Assembly: GCF_003182355.1 (NCBI RefSeq)
Contig: NZ_QGTW01000012.1
Coordinates: 1-64,000, forward strand
Source: Cytobacillus oceanisediminis
GTDB lineage: Bacteria; Bacillota; Bacilli; Bacillales; Cytobacillaceae
DNA: 64,000 bases
Direction: 5' to 3'
The notes beneath the pieces are model-generated. The model searched no databases. It had not been told where the DNA came from and saw nothing but the letters and a program-made list of their open reading frames with translations. Each line of letters starts with the position of its first letter. The first letter of the stretch is position 1. Made by a program: the position numbers and the translations under genes. Of this stretch, positions 17,475-25,812 are shown in pieces.

Positions 17475-18676
17475 GAGAAGTGGTCATAGTAGATGCAGTC
17501 AGGACGCCGATCGGGCGATATAAAGGGGCATTAAAAAGTATTCGTCCAGATGATTTGGGTGCCATGGTCATAAAAGCCCTGCTCGGGCGGAATCCTAATA
17601 TAAATCCTCAGGAAATTGAAGAGGTCATATTTGGGAATGCCAACCAGGCAGGTGAGGATAACCGAAATGTTGCCAGAATGTCAGCGCTTCTCGCCGGTTT
17701 GCCAGTGGAGGTCGCAGCTTCTACCGTAAACCGACTGTGCGGTTCAGGACTGGATGCAGTTAATTATGCCGCCAGGGCCATACTGGCCGGAGAAGGCGAC
17801 ATTTTCATAGCTGGGGGTACTGAAAGCATGACACGAGCGCCATTCGTCATGGCTAAACCGAACAGCGAATTTCCAAGAGGCAACATGGAGATGTATGACA
17901 CAACGATTGGCTGGCGTTTTACAAATAGTAAATTGAAAGAAATATATGGAGCGGAAAGTATGCCGGAAACCGCAGAAAATGTTGCTGAAAGGTTTGGAAT
18001 AACACGTGAAGAGCAGGACCAGTTTGCCTTGGAGAGCCAGATGAAAGCAAAGCTTGCGATGGAAAAATGCCTTTTTAAAGATGAAATCATACCTGTCACT
18101 TATACGGACAGAAAAGGAAATGAAATCACTTTAGCTCACGACGAACATCCGCGCCCGGAAACAACCTATGAAAAACTCTCACGGTTAAAGCCGATTTTTA
18201 AGGGCGGAACAGTAACTGCAGGAAATGCTTCAGGAGTGAATGATGGGGCATCAGCTTTGCTGCTGATGTCGGCCGAAAAGGCCAAGAAACTAGGACTGGG
18301 ACCCCTAGGGAAATACGTAGTTTCCGCAACAGCAGGATTGGAACCATCAATCATGGGAGTCGGCCCGGTTTTTTCAACAAGGAAAGCACTGAAAAGAGCA
18401 GGACTTAAAATGGAGGATATTGATTTAACAGAACTGAATGAGGCATTTGCTTCCCAATCACTTGCCTGCATCAAAGAGCTTGAAGCAGATCCTAACCAGG
18501 TGAATGTGAATGGAGGAGCGATTGCTTTCGGACATCCGCTGGGAGCAAGCGGTGCGAGAATCCTGACGACTCTTTTACATGAAATGAAAAGGCGGAATTC
18601 TAAATATGGCCTTGCCACCATGTGTGTGGGAGTCGGCCAGGGGATTTCAACAATCGTCGAACGTGTTGAAAACTAA
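17471..18676 (+). CDS. paaJ: thiolase, likely 3-oxoadipyl-CoA thiolase
   Basis: This 401-residue thiolase has the nucleophilic Cys90 (NRLCGSG), the GHPLGASGAR histidine motif and the C-terminal CVGVGQG cysteine motif. The ESMTRAPFVM segment and the position at the end of the paa operon suggest 3-oxoadipyl-CoA thiolase, which releases succinyl-CoA and acetyl-CoA. A general acetyl-CoA acyltransferase role cannot be excluded from sequence alone. It overlaps paaH by four bases and is followed by a strong terminator, closing the operon. Confidence 0.9.
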   Translation: MREVVIVDAVRTPIGRYKGALKSIRPDDLGAMVIKALLGRNPNINPQEIEEVIFGNANQAGEDNRNVARMSALLAGLPVEVAASTVNRLCGSGLDAVNYAARAILAGEGDIFIAGGTESMTRAPFVMAKPNSEFPRGNMEMYDTTIGWRFTNSKLKEIYGAESMPETAENVAERFGITREEQDQFALESQMKAKLAMEKCLFKDEIIPVTYTDRKGNEITLAHDEHPRPETTYEKLSRLKPIFKGGTVTAGNASGVNDGASALLLMSAEKAKKLGLGPLGKYVVSATAGLEPSIMGVGPVFSTRKALKRAGLKMEDIDLTELNEAFASQSLACIKELEADPNQVNVNGGAIAFGHPLGASGARILTTLLHEMKRRNSKYGLATMCVGVGQGISTIVERVEN

Positions 18677-18683
18677 TTGCTAT

Positions 18684-18717
18684 ACCCATAGGGAACCAGG
18701 TTCTCTATGGTTTTTTA
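18684..18717 (+). terminator. Rho-independent terminator of the paa operon
   Basis: CCATAGggAACC pairs with GGTTctCTATGG and is followed by T6. Confidence 0.88.
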
Positions 18718-18750
18718 TTCACAGGATATTTAGTATTTCGAAAAAATATT

Positions 18751-18778
18751 TTTCAAAACCAAATAAATTTAGTACAAT
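18751..18778 (+). promoter_or_regulatory. predicted promoter of paaX
   Basis: TTTCAA (18751-18756) and TACAAT (18773-18778) are 16 bases apart. The candidate operator at 18783 covers the predicted start point, which fits autorepression. Confidence 0.45.
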
Positions 18779-18782
18779 TGTT

Positions 18783-18807
18783 ATATAACGTATTTTTTCC
18801 GTGCAAC
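18783..18807 (+). promoter_or_regulatory. candidate PaaX operator before paaX
   Basis: The left half-site ATATAACG is identical to that before paaK. The nine-base spacer is followed by CGTG, so the right half is degenerate. Confidence 0.5.
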
Positions 18808-18836
18808 TCTCTTAATGAAATGAGGATGGAAGCAAG

Positions 18837-19712
18837 TTGAATACAAGGTCAATGATTTTTACACTTTATGGAGATTATATTTCACACTATGGAAGCAAAA
18901 TCTGGATTGGCAGCCTGATCAGGCTTTTAAGCGAATTTGGCCATAATGACCAGTCTGTCAGGGCTGCCATTTCGAGAATGAATAAGCAAGGGTGGGTACA
19001 GGCTGAAAAGATCGGAAATAAAAGCTATTACTCTTTAACACCTAGAGGCCAGAAAAGGATTGAGGAAGCAGCAAAGCGTATTTTTAAATTAAAGCCGGAG
19101 GAATGGGATGGCCACTGGCGGATTCTCATGTATACCATTCCGGAAGAAATACGAAATGTACGGGATGAATTGCGTAAGGAGCTTGTTTGGAGCGGTTTTG
19201 GTTCCATGTCCAGCAGCTGTTGGATTTCTGCGAATAACCTGGAGAAGCAAGTATTTGATCTGATTGAGAAATACGATATTGCCAATTATGTTGATTTCTT
19301 TATTGCCAGATATGCAGGACCGCATAAAAATATTGAAATTGTTGAAAAGAGCTGGAATCTGCAGGAAATTAATGATCGATACCAGGAATTTATTTCTGAG
19401 TACAGCCAAAAGTATATAATTGATAAAAATAAAATACAAAGAGGGAATATGAGTGATGCTGAATGCTTTGTAGAAAGAACAAAGCTAGTTCATGAGTACA
19501 GGAAATTCCTCTTTGTTGATCCGGGACTTCCGGAGGAACTTCTTCCTGACAAGTGGCTTGGCAGCCATGCGGCTGCTTTGTTCAGTGATTATTATAAGGA
19601 ACTGGCGGAACCGGCTTTACGGTTTTTCGAAAGTGTATTTAAGGAAGGGAATGAACTTAAAAACAGGGATGCTGATTATGACGTGCTAAACCATCCATAT
19701 ATGGTCGAGTAA
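18837..19712 (+). CDS. paaX: phenylacetic acid degradation operon repressor PaaX
   Basis: The 291-residue protein matches the PaaX family over its full length. It starts RSMIFTLYGDYISHYG, has a winged-helix segment around residues 35-60 (QSVRAAISRMNKQGW), the central WRILMYTIPEEIR..RDELRKELVWSGFG block and the C-terminal FLFVDPGLPEELLP motif. In other bacteria PaaX represses paa genes and is released by phenylacetyl-CoA. It starts at a TTG behind AGGATGGA, has its own promoter with a shared operator half-site, and ends with a strong terminator, so it is probably an autoregulated single-gene unit. Confidence 0.95.
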   Translation: MNTRSMIFTLYGDYISHYGSKIWIGSLIRLLSEFGHNDQSVRAAISRMNKQGWVQAEKIGNKSYYSLTPRGQKRIEEAAKRIFKLKPEEWDGHWRILMYTIPEEIRNVRDELRKELVWSGFGSMSSSCWISANNLEKQVFDLIEKYDIANYVDFFIARYAGPHKNIEIVEKSWNLQEINDRYQEFISEYSQKYIIDKNKIQRGNMSDAECFVERTKLVHEYRKFLFVDPGLPEELLPDKWLGSHAAALFSDYYKELAEPALRFFESVFKEGNELKNRDADYDVLNHPYMVE

Positions 19713-19717
19713 TAAAG

Positions 19718-19759
19718 AGCCATCCGTTGCTAAAAGAACGGATGGCTTTTTACTTTTTG
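19718..19759 (+). terminator. Rho-independent terminator of paaX
   Basis: AGCCATCCGTT pairs with AACGGATGGCT, followed by a T-rich tail. Confidence 0.9.
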
Positions 19760-19860
19760 GTTAACTGGAAAAGCTATAAAGGAATGAATGTACAGTAAAA
19801 GACGTTAATAATTTGTTTATGTTATAATCTTGGAATTAAAAGAAATAAGGTGGAATGACC

Positions 19861-20619
19861 ATGAATAATGCAATCGGCAGCTTGCCGGATAAAATATCTG
19901 CTTTAAATGCTCTGGACAGCATAGGAGAAAATATCTTGATTGCTGATAAAGATTACAATATTAGATGGATGAATTCATGTGCGGTCAAACTTTTATCCCA
20001 TGTTGCCCCATTATTCGGCCTTTCAAATGCTGAAGAGATCCTGGGAGTGAATATGGATCAATTTCATCAACAGCCTAAATACCAGCAAAGGATTATGAAG
20101 CAGCTATCCGGAAGCCACCGTGCCCGGATCACTATTAAAAATCGGTTTGTTACAGACATCGTTATCACTCCTATTAATGATAAAGAAGACCAGCTGCAAG
20201 GATATGTGGTTATGCTGATGGATGTTACTACGAAAGCTGAGGAAGACAAGGAAAAAGAGAAATTGATCCAGGCTCTATCTATTCCAATGATTACAATATG
20301 GGAGAAGACTATTGCTCTTCCGTTAATTGGTAAATTCGACAAAGAGCGGGCTGACAGAGTAAATGAGTCGGTATTGAAGGAATGTACTTCAAATGGCATC
20401 CAATATGTTTTAATCGATGTGAGCGGTTTATATGAATTCGAAAATGAAACGAAGGATGAGCTGCAAAAATTGAACGATTGTCTGCGGTTAATTGGGACGA
20501 AATGTGTAATTGTCGGTATAACTCCTACACTGGCCATGACAGCAGGAGACATCAGCAGTTCCATTCTTACTTTCCAGACCGCATATGCAGGATTGCAATA
20601 TATCATTAAGTCACAGTAA
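19861..20619 (+). CDS. PAS-STAS domain protein (RsbR-like)
   Basis: This 252-residue protein has an N-terminal PAS domain (residues 10-125, ILIADKDYNIRWMNS then VVMLMDVT) joined by a short helical linker (KEDKEKEKLIQALS-like) to a C-terminal STAS domain that begins PMITIWEKTIALPLIGKFD, the typical opening of RsbR-family co-antagonists. Such proteins sit in stressosomes and modulate sigma-B signalling. It lacks the NCRFLQ motif of flavin-binding LOV domains, so it is not a YtvA-type photoreceptor. AAGGTGG at 19847-19853 fits the ATG at 19861 better than the in-frame ATG at 19855. It is a single gene with its own terminator; the PAS ligand is unknown. Confidence 0.83.
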   Translation: MNNAIGSLPDKISALNALDSIGENILIADKDYNIRWMNSCAVKLLSHVAPLFGLSNAEEILGVNMDQFHQQPKYQQRIMKQLSGSHRARITIKNRFVTDIVITPINDKEDQLQGYVVMLMDVTTKAEEDKEKEKLIQALSIPMITIWEKTIALPLIGKFDKERADRVNESVLKECTSNGIQYVLIDVSGLYEFENETKDELQKLNDCLRLIGTKCVIVGITPTLAMTAGDISSSILTFQTAYAGLQYIIKSQ

Positions 20620-20645
20620 AAGCCAGGAGCTCCCTGGCTTTCTTG
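20618..20645 (+). terminator. Rho-independent terminator of the PAS-STAS gene
   Basis: AAAGCCAGG pairs with CCTGGCTTT around AGCTCC; the tail TCTT is short. Confidence 0.75.
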
Positions 20646-20699
20646 GCAGGCAAGTTATTTATGCTAAAAGTGCGCCTATGTTCTCTCTATAATAATTAA

Positions 20700-20826
20700 G
20701 TAGATTGGAAGCTTAAACTTCTTAATGAAGCTGCCTGAATGAACTTGAAGAGCTTCGCAGCCAGGTAAAAAGGAACAAGTTTAAAGCTCTTCTTGTGAAA
20801 GCCAACTGCTAGGTTGGCTTTTTTTC
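20700..20826 (+). ncRNA. possible small RNA ending in a terminator
   Basis: No protein is encoded here. TATAAT at 20688-20693 could be a -10 box (no good -35 is visible). GAAGAGCTT at about 20745 is complementary to AAGCTCTTC at 20784-20792, and the stretch ends in a strong terminator (AAAGCCAAC/GTTGGCTTT at 20798-20821, then T5). It may instead be a decayed gene with an orphan terminator. Confidence 0.3.
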
Positions 20827-20890
20827 TACGTTTAAAGGAAATAGCTTGAAGTCGTTCTGTACTCACTGTCAATTACAGGATATTCTAGAA

Positions 20891-21403
20891 TCACTTTAAG
20901 AGCTCTATTGGTACATCAAAAATATTCCATAGGAAAATAATCGATAAAAAGCCAATGCCCATAGCCATCAAAGGCCTTTTGTGATGGATCCTAAAAATAA
21001 TAAACATAAAAATATTAAAGAGAATGGACCAACCATTGGAATGTTCTATTAAATCTAAATAATAGAAGTTGACAAATTCTATGGAGCTGTATAATAACAC
21101 CCAAAAAACAACCCAGCCAGCCTGTTTTAGCCTTTCTTTTGGGTAATGGCCAAGAAAGATAAGGATTGTAGCCGGATAAGAGATCGCCATGATTATTAAA
21201 TTAATGGCAGGGTGCCCAATCAGAAAATTTTCCGCAAATATAGTCTCTTTGTATTGCTACATAGGATAATCACGGAATAAAAAGTTTTTCAGCAAATCTC
21301 CGCCGATAAAAAATAAGATGGTTGGGTAATATTCACGCCAATTTTTCCAGTCACCCCATTTAAACCCCGCCATTAAAAAGAGAAAATTAAATAGTAAGTG
21401 CAT
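20891..21403 (-). pseudogene. CBO0543-type membrane protein gene interrupted by a TAG codon
   Basis: Reading the minus strand from the ATG at 21403 (AAGAGGG ribosome binding site) gives MHLLFNFLFLMAGFKWGDWK and continues through about five membrane segments to a stop at 20891, 170 codons in one frame. The frame is broken only by a TAG at 21257-21259 (codon 49, ...FRDYPM*QYKET). Family members typically have a tryptophan at this place, so a single TGG to TAG change is likely. The 99-residue part after 21190 would be a truncated product without a visible ribosome binding site. A sequencing error or strain-specific mutation is possible. Confidence 0.75.
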
Positions 21404-21567
21404 CAAATCCCTCTTTCTTTCCAGAAGCCCCGATAACCTACAAAATGTGCATTAGTTTAAAATTAGCTTCCCAAACTTGATCATTTCTATGAATAAGTTC
21501 CTATATGAATTTTTAAAGCAGACCAAGGAATAATAACCCATTAAGAGACTGACCCTAAGGTGATTTT

Positions 21568-22050
21568 ATGGCACTTCCGACCGCAATTGTCATTTCGGTA
21601 TATTTATTGCTTGGTTTATATTATTCAAAAAAGCAGTTGTCTTTTTTGCAAAACTCTCTTATTTTTATGATCATCTCTATTGCAGCCAGAAATTACACAA
21701 CCATTATGTCTATGCAGTTAAAATGGTTTCATTTAACAGAAGACTCGCTATTATTTTTAGTTTTTTTGCTGCATCGCGATGTTATTGGACCGATTTTGGT
21801 TCTAATTTTTATAAATGGTTATTGGACATTCCATTCAGGTAAAATGAAAGTTTTCCTCTATATAATATTTCTAATCTGTTTGCAGTTGATGGATTTTTTT
21901 AGTGTTGGATTTGGAGTTATTACGTATACGAAGTGGAGTTTCCTAAAAGCTGGGCTAGCAAATAGTGCGTTTTTATTTGCCGGACTGGGATTGTCCAAGG
22001 GTATATTGTACTTTAAGCGGGAGCGTTCTAATTATGATAACAGTATATGA
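21568..22050 (+). CDS. predicted membrane protein
   Basis: The 160-residue protein has four to five hydrophobic segments (residues 4-20, 28-40, 62-85, 92-115, 125-145) and short charged ends. AAGGTGA lies before the ATG at 21568. No known motif is visible. It overlaps the next membrane protein gene by 17 bases, so the pair is co-translated and may form a complex. Function unknown. The nearby broken gene on the other strand encodes a protein of similar size and topology. Confidence 0.7.
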   Translation: MALPTAIVISVYLLLGLYYSKKQLSFLQNSLIFMIISIAARNYTTIMSMQLKWFHLTEDSLLFLVFLLHRDVIGPILVLIFINGYWTFHSGKMKVFLYIIFLICLQLMDFFSVGFGVITYTKWSFLKAGLANSAFLFAGLGLSKGILYFKRERSNYDNSI

Positions 22051-22534
22051 AAAAACTTTTGATGCTAATGAATGGTTTGTCATTGCTAATCTTATTTTGT
22101 CTGGAATCCTTATTTGGAAACTGCCTAAGGTTGTATCTGCAATAGAGTCAGCAGCCCATTTCACATACGGAATATTTATAGGGATGTTTTTGGATCATAC
22201 AATCAGTATAAAACCATGGGATTTTTATGATGTAAATGATACCTCAGCTTATCAGTTTATTGACCTGCTTAGTTATATCATGTATGGCCCTTATAGCTAC
22301 ATTTTTATTTATTTGTATGTGAAATGGAATATAGCCGGCTTTAAAAATATCTTATATATCACTGCCTGGTCGCTGTTTGCTGTACTGATTGAATGGGTCT
22401 CAGTTAAGCTAGGTGTCTTTCATTATAATAAAGGCTATCAAATGGTTTGGTCTTTTCCAACCTATATGATTGTTCAGTCCCTGCAAGTCATTTTCTATCA
22501 CACTTCGTTAAAATTAGAAAAAGCCGCTGAATAA
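22034..22534 (+). CDS. predicted membrane protein (CBO0543-like)
   Basis: This 166-residue protein has about five membrane segments. The stretch DFYDVNDTSAYQFIDLLSYIMYGPYSYIFIY and the later WSLFAVLIEWVSVKLGVFHY, each split by charged residues, are typical of small uncharacterised membrane proteins that occur in families in Bacillus and Clostridium. A GGGAGCG site precedes the ATG at 22034, within the end of the upstream gene. The stop codon lies inside a terminator hairpin. Function unknown. Confidence 0.72.
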   Translation: MITVYEKTFDANEWFVIANLILSGILIWKLPKVVSAIESAAHFTYGIFIGMFLDHTISIKPWDFYDVNDTSAYQFIDLLSYIMYGPYSYIFIYLYVKWNIAGFKNILYITAWSLFAVLIEWVSVKLGVFHYNKGYQMVWSFPTYMIVQSLQVIFYHTSLKLEKAAE

Positions 22535-22545
22535 CGGCTTTTTTC
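22517..22545 (+). terminator. terminator overlapping the end of the membrane protein gene
   Basis: AAAAAGCCG pairs with CGGCTTTTT; the stop codon is in the loop. Confidence 0.8.
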
Positions 22546-22549
22546 TTCG

Positions 22550-23095
22550 TCAATATTTTGTTATGTCCCTTGTATTGATTACTTCAGTAAGGTTGTTTTT
22601 ATATTCCTGGCCTTTTTGAACGTAAGTTTCGATGGAAAGCTGGATGAGTTCCAAATCCTTCTCGGCAAGTTCCCTGACTACTTTTCCCGGCGAGCCGACA
22701 ACAAGTGATCGGGCAGGGATTTTTTTGCCTGCTGGTATAAGTGTGTTTGCACCAATTATGCACTCTTCGCCGATTTCGGCACCATCCAGAATGGTTGACC
22801 CCATGCCGACAATCGTTCGCTTTTTGACCGTACAGCCATGCAGAATTGCATTATGGCCAACTGTCACCTCATCTTCAATTACCAATGGAGAGCCTTCATA
22901 CAAATGGCAAGTCACATTATCCTGAATGCTGCAGCGGTTTCCGATTTTGATTGCATCCTCATCGCCTCTTAAAACTGCATTGAACCAAATGCTTGATTCT
23001 TCGCCAATTTCCACATCCCCAATCACATAACAGCCTGGAGCCAAAAACACAGATTGGCCAACCCGCGGTTTCTTGTCATTGTAAGCTAAAAGCAT
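22550..23095 (-). CDS. gamma-carbonic anhydrase-like hexapeptide-repeat protein (YtoA/PaaY type)
   Basis: The 181-residue protein is a left-handed beta helix made of hexapeptide repeats (IGDVEIGEESSIWFNAVLRG, then VGHNAILHG). The metal-ligand histidines of the gamma-carbonic anhydrase group are present in CHLYEG, VGHNA and ILHGC. B. subtilis YtoA is the nearest remembered relative. In other bacteria a member called PaaY acts as a thioesterase in phenylacetate clusters, so a link to the paa genes is possible, but family membership alone does not prove it. AGGGGG lies six bases before the ATG at 23095; the ATG at 23101 touches the ribosome binding site. Transcribed away from the next gene. Confidence 0.85.
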   Translation of the reverse strand: MLLAYNDKKPRVGQSVFLAPGCYVIGDVEIGEESSIWFNAVLRGDEDAIKIGNRCSIQDNVTCHLYEGSPLVIEDEVTVGHNAILHGCTVKKRTIVGMGSTILDGAEIGEECIIGANTLIPAGKKIPARSLVVGSPGKVVRELAEKDLELIQLSIETYVQKGQEYKNNLTEVINTRDITKY

Positions 23096-23164
23096 AGACA
23101 TCCCCCTAACAATAAATTAAAAAGAACTGAATCTTTTCCTAATTGTCAAACTATTAAAATTAGT

Positions 23165-23184
23165 ATAACATTATTTTTACGAAG
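23165..23184 (+). promoter_or_regulatory. weak candidate PaaX-like site before the nitronate monooxygenase gene
   Basis: ATAACA-N9-CGAA resembles the site before the ABC importer (ATAACG-N9-CGAT), including a similar T-rich spacer. One half-site base differs and the right arm is poor. Confidence 0.3.
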
Positions 23185-23195
23185 GGGGAATTTTA

Positions 23196-24146
23196 TTGAA
23201 TATATTAACAAGCATTTTAAATATTAAATATCCGATCATCCAGGGCGGGATGGGGAATATAAGCAATGCGATTTTAACAGCAGCCGTTTCTGAAGCTGGC
23301 GGGCTGGGGACAATAGGAGCGGGAACTATGGTACCCCAGAAAGTCGAGGAGATCATCGTTGAGACTAAAAGGCTTACTGAAAAGCCATTCGCTGTGAATG
23401 TGGCCATAAGTGTCTCTCCATATGTTACGGAAATACTATCGCTTGTTATCAAGCATAAGGTTCCGGTTGTTTCCCTCTCAGCAGGCAATCCGGCCCCTTT
23501 TATACCAAAGCTGCATGAGAACGGTTTAAAGGTTATAACAGTTGCAGCATCGGTCAGACAGGCAATAAAAGCAGAGGCTGCCGGTGCGGATATTATTGTA
23601 GCCGAGGGATACGAGGCAGCCGGGATAAATTCTTCACTTGAAACGACAACACTTGTATTGATCCCGCAAATCGTTAATAAGGTGTCAGTTCCTGTGGCTG
23701 CAGCAGGAGGAATTGGCGATGGAAAAGGGCTAGCTGCAATGCTTGCACTTGGAGCTAGCGGCGTGCAAATGGGTACAAGATTTATTGCCACGAAAGAGGC
23801 GCCATTTCATCCAGAATATAAAATGAAAATTATTGAAGCCACCGATCATGAAACGGTTATAATTGGGCGTTCCGTTGGCAGAATTAGAAGGGTGCTTTCA
23901 ACTGGATACGCCCAAAAGCTTTTGAATTATGAAAAAGAAGGCATTAGTTTAGAGAAATTTAATACTTTGACATCAGAGGATTATCATCAGATAGGTGCGT
24001 TAGAAGGCAACGGAGAAGAAGGGTTTATGAATAGCGGGCAAATTTCCGGACTGATTGCTGATTTGCCAACTGTTAAGGAACTGCTGGATATGATGATGGG
24101 GGACGCTAACCTTCAGTTGCAAAGTGCTGCAAAGTTATTAAACTAG
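23196..24146 (+). CDS. nitronate monooxygenase family flavoprotein
   Basis: This 316-residue TIM-barrel FMN protein has the family start YPIIQGGMGNISNA (residues 12-25), the central GADIIVAEGYEAAG and the phosphate-binding AAGGIGDGKGLAAMLALGASGVQMGTRF. It belongs to the NMO/FabK/DUF561 superfamily. Some members oxidise nitroalkanes and others are enoyl-ACP reductases; the substrate is not evident. It begins at a TTG seven bases after GGGGG. A weak PaaX-like site overlaps its promoter region. A terminator follows. Confidence 0.8.
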   Translation: MNILTSILNIKYPIIQGGMGNISNAILTAAVSEAGGLGTIGAGTMVPQKVEEIIVETKRLTEKPFAVNVAISVSPYVTEILSLVIKHKVPVVSLSAGNPAPFIPKLHENGLKVITVAASVRQAIKAEAAGADIIVAEGYEAAGINSSLETTTLVLIPQIVNKVSVPVAAAGGIGDGKGLAAMLALGASGVQMGTRFIATKEAPFHPEYKMKIIEATDHETVIIGRSVGRIRRVLSTGYAQKLLNYEKEGISLEKFNTLTSEDYHQIGALEGNGEEGFMNSGQISGLIADLPTVKELLDMMMGDANLQLQSAAKLLN

Positions 24147-24177
24147 CATGCAGGTTCATTAATCTGCATGTTTTTTT
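24147..24177 (+). terminator. Rho-independent terminator of the nitronate monooxygenase gene
   Basis: CATGCAG pairs with CTGCATG, followed by T7. Confidence 0.88.
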
Positions 24178-24256
24178 ATGAATAAAAGCATGAGGGGAAA
24201 TCAGAGAAATAGGTAAATCTCCACTTATCAAAATATATTAAATTTTTGGAATATTA

Positions 24257-24286
24257 TTGACACTCGCTTAACTCTGATGATAATAT
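24257..24286 (+). promoter_or_regulatory. predicted sigma-A promoter of the ABC importer operon
   Basis: TTGACA (24257-24262) and TAATAT (24281-24286) are 18 bases apart. Confidence 0.6.
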
Positions 24287-24307
24287 AACGTTGTATTTAC
24301 GATATTC
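24283..24307 (+). promoter_or_regulatory. candidate PaaX operator before the ABC importer
   Basis: ATATAACG-N9-CGATATTC overlaps the -10 box and start point. The left half-site is identical to that at paaK and paaX; the right half keeps CG and ATAT. Confidence 0.55.
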
Positions 24308-24375
24308 AATGTAAATATCATATGAATGAGAAAAAAGATTAGCTAGGCTATTTCCCGGTTTTTATTACCACAACA

Positions 24376-24389
24376 TGTAAGCGCATACA
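24376..24389 (+). promoter_or_regulatory. candidate cre site (CcpA) in the importer leader
   Basis: TGTAAGCGCATACA matches the consensus TGWAANCGNTNWCA at 13 of 14 positions. It lies about 90 bases downstream of the predicted start point, a position that would act as a roadblock. Confidence 0.5.
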
Positions 24390-24451
24390 TAATGAGGGTT
24401 GTGCTATCAGTACCCACGGATAGTTAATATTTTAAATCAGGGGGTTTTTAA

Positions 24452-25462
24452 ATGAAAAAATCGTTAAAGGCTTTCTCCTTAATAATGGCTGCAGGGATGC
24501 TTGTTATGAGTGGCTGCGGAAAGGAGACTTCTAAAAGTTCTTCTGAGGAGGCAGGTGAAAAGAAGCAGTATACCATAGGGATCACTCAATTTGTGGAACA
24601 TCCATCACTAGACGCAGCTACTGATGGATTTAAGAAAGCCTTGGAGGATGAGGGGTTTAAGGAAGGAGAAAATGTAAAGTTTGATTTTCAAAATGCCCAA
24701 GCAGATATGAACAACACACAAACTATTGCCAATAATTTCGTTGGCGACAAAGTGGATATGATTTTTGCCAATGCAACCCCTAGTGCTGTCAGTGCCTTAA
24801 ATGCGACAAAGGATATTCCCATTTTATTTACTTCTGTAACAGATCCTGTTGGAGCAGGTCTGGTAGAGTCATTTGATAAACCAGGTGATAATATCACCGG
24901 CACTACAGATAACCATCCGGAAGGAACAGCAAAGACAATTGATTTTATGATTGATGAAGTTGGTGTTAAGAACATTGGAATCATTTATAACTCTGGAGAG
25001 CAGAATTCCGAAGTGCAGGTAAAACAGGTAAAAGAATTAGCTGAGCCAAAAGGCGCCAAGATTGTAGAAGCATCTGTTTCAACTTCTGCAGAAGTAAAAC
25101 AGGCTGCCGATTCCCTTGTAGGCAGGGTGGACGCCATCTATATTCCTACTGATAATACGGTTGTTTCGGCACTGGAATCTGTTATTTCAGTAGCTAACAG
25201 CAAAAAAATCCCTCTATTTGTAGGAGAGTTGGACTCTATGAAGCGCGGGGCGATCGCAGCCAGCGGATTCAGCTACTTTGACCTGGGATACCAAACCGGA
25301 AAAATGGCAGCCGAGGTTTTAAAAGGGAATAAAAAACCGTCTGAAATTCCAGTTGAGCTTCCAGGCAGTCTTAAGCTGGTCATCAACAAAAAAGCAGCTG
25401 AAGAACAGGGGCTGGAAGTAAAAGATGCATGGTCAGAAATTGCAGAATTCCATGAGGAATAA
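24452..25462 (+). CDS. ABC transporter substrate-binding lipoprotein (PF04392/TrpX type)
   Basis: The 336-residue protein has a lipoprotein signal with lipobox LVMSGC (lipidated Cys22), a Ser/Glu-rich linker and a two-lobed binding domain with the family motifs IGITQFVEHPSLDAATDGF and FANATPSAVSALN, then ILFTSVTDPVGAGLV. PF04392 members include the tryptophan-binding TrpX of streptococci and other aromatic amino acid or related binding proteins. It heads a three-gene importer set (permease at 25813, ATPase at 26819), separated from the permease by a repeat element. The PaaX-like operator and cre site suggest uptake of an aromatic compound; the substrate is inferred. Confidence 0.9.
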   Translation: MKKSLKAFSLIMAAGMLVMSGCGKETSKSSSEEAGEKKQYTIGITQFVEHPSLDAATDGFKKALEDEGFKEGENVKFDFQNAQADMNNTQTIANNFVGDKVDMIFANATPSAVSALNATKDIPILFTSVTDPVGAGLVESFDKPGDNITGTTDNHPEGTAKTIDFMIDEVGVKNIGIIYNSGEQNSEVQVKQVKELAEPKGAKIVEASVSTSAEVKQAADSLVGRVDAIYIPTDNTVVSALESVISVANSKKIPLFVGELDSMKRGAIAASGFSYFDLGYQTGKMAAEVLKGNKKPSEIPVELPGSLKLVINKKAAEEQGLEVKDAWSEIAEFHEE

Positions 25463-25812
25463 AAAGCGCTAAGGATTTGCCGGCTGCCTATCATTTTAGG
25501 CTCTGTTAAAGCTGATTGCTGATATTGGGACCTTGTTGATTGGAAGGGAAGGCGCAAGAACTACTCGAAAAAACATTCTCATTTCCTTCGTGCGGTGTTT
25601 ATTCGGGGATGCTTATTCAATCTCGAGCGGGTAAAGCGAGTCAGAGGGGGAGGGGAACTAGCAGGCCTAGTGCTTAAAGAGGGTACCGGACCGCCCGCTG
25701 TCCCTGAACTTTTTGAGTGGAAAAATCAGCAGGCAAGTTTAAAAGATCCTTCCTAAAAACTGCTTAGTAAACTTTCTGATACGGCTTAATTAAAAAAAGG
25801 GTGTGATTCTTA
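25463..25812. other. non-coding gap within the importer operon
   Basis: The 350 bases between the binding-protein and permease genes hold no gene. Most of it (25499-25749) is copy B of the dispersed repeat; the rest is an AT-rich leader with the permease ribosome binding site. Confidence 0.7.
25499..25749 (+). repeat. dispersed structured repeat, copy B (MITE-like)
   Basis: Starts GGCTCTGTTAAAGC and ends GCAGGCAAGTTTAAAAGATCC. The sequence CTTGTTGATTGGAAGGGAA is shared with copies A and C in the 5' part, and CATTCTCATTTCCTTCGTGC is nearly identical to copy A. It ends 63 bases before the permease start. Confidence 0.75.

Noticed and set aside
19861..20619. LOV photoreceptor of the YtvA type
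   Set aside because: The PAS domain lacks the flavin-binding cysteine motif NCRFLQ.
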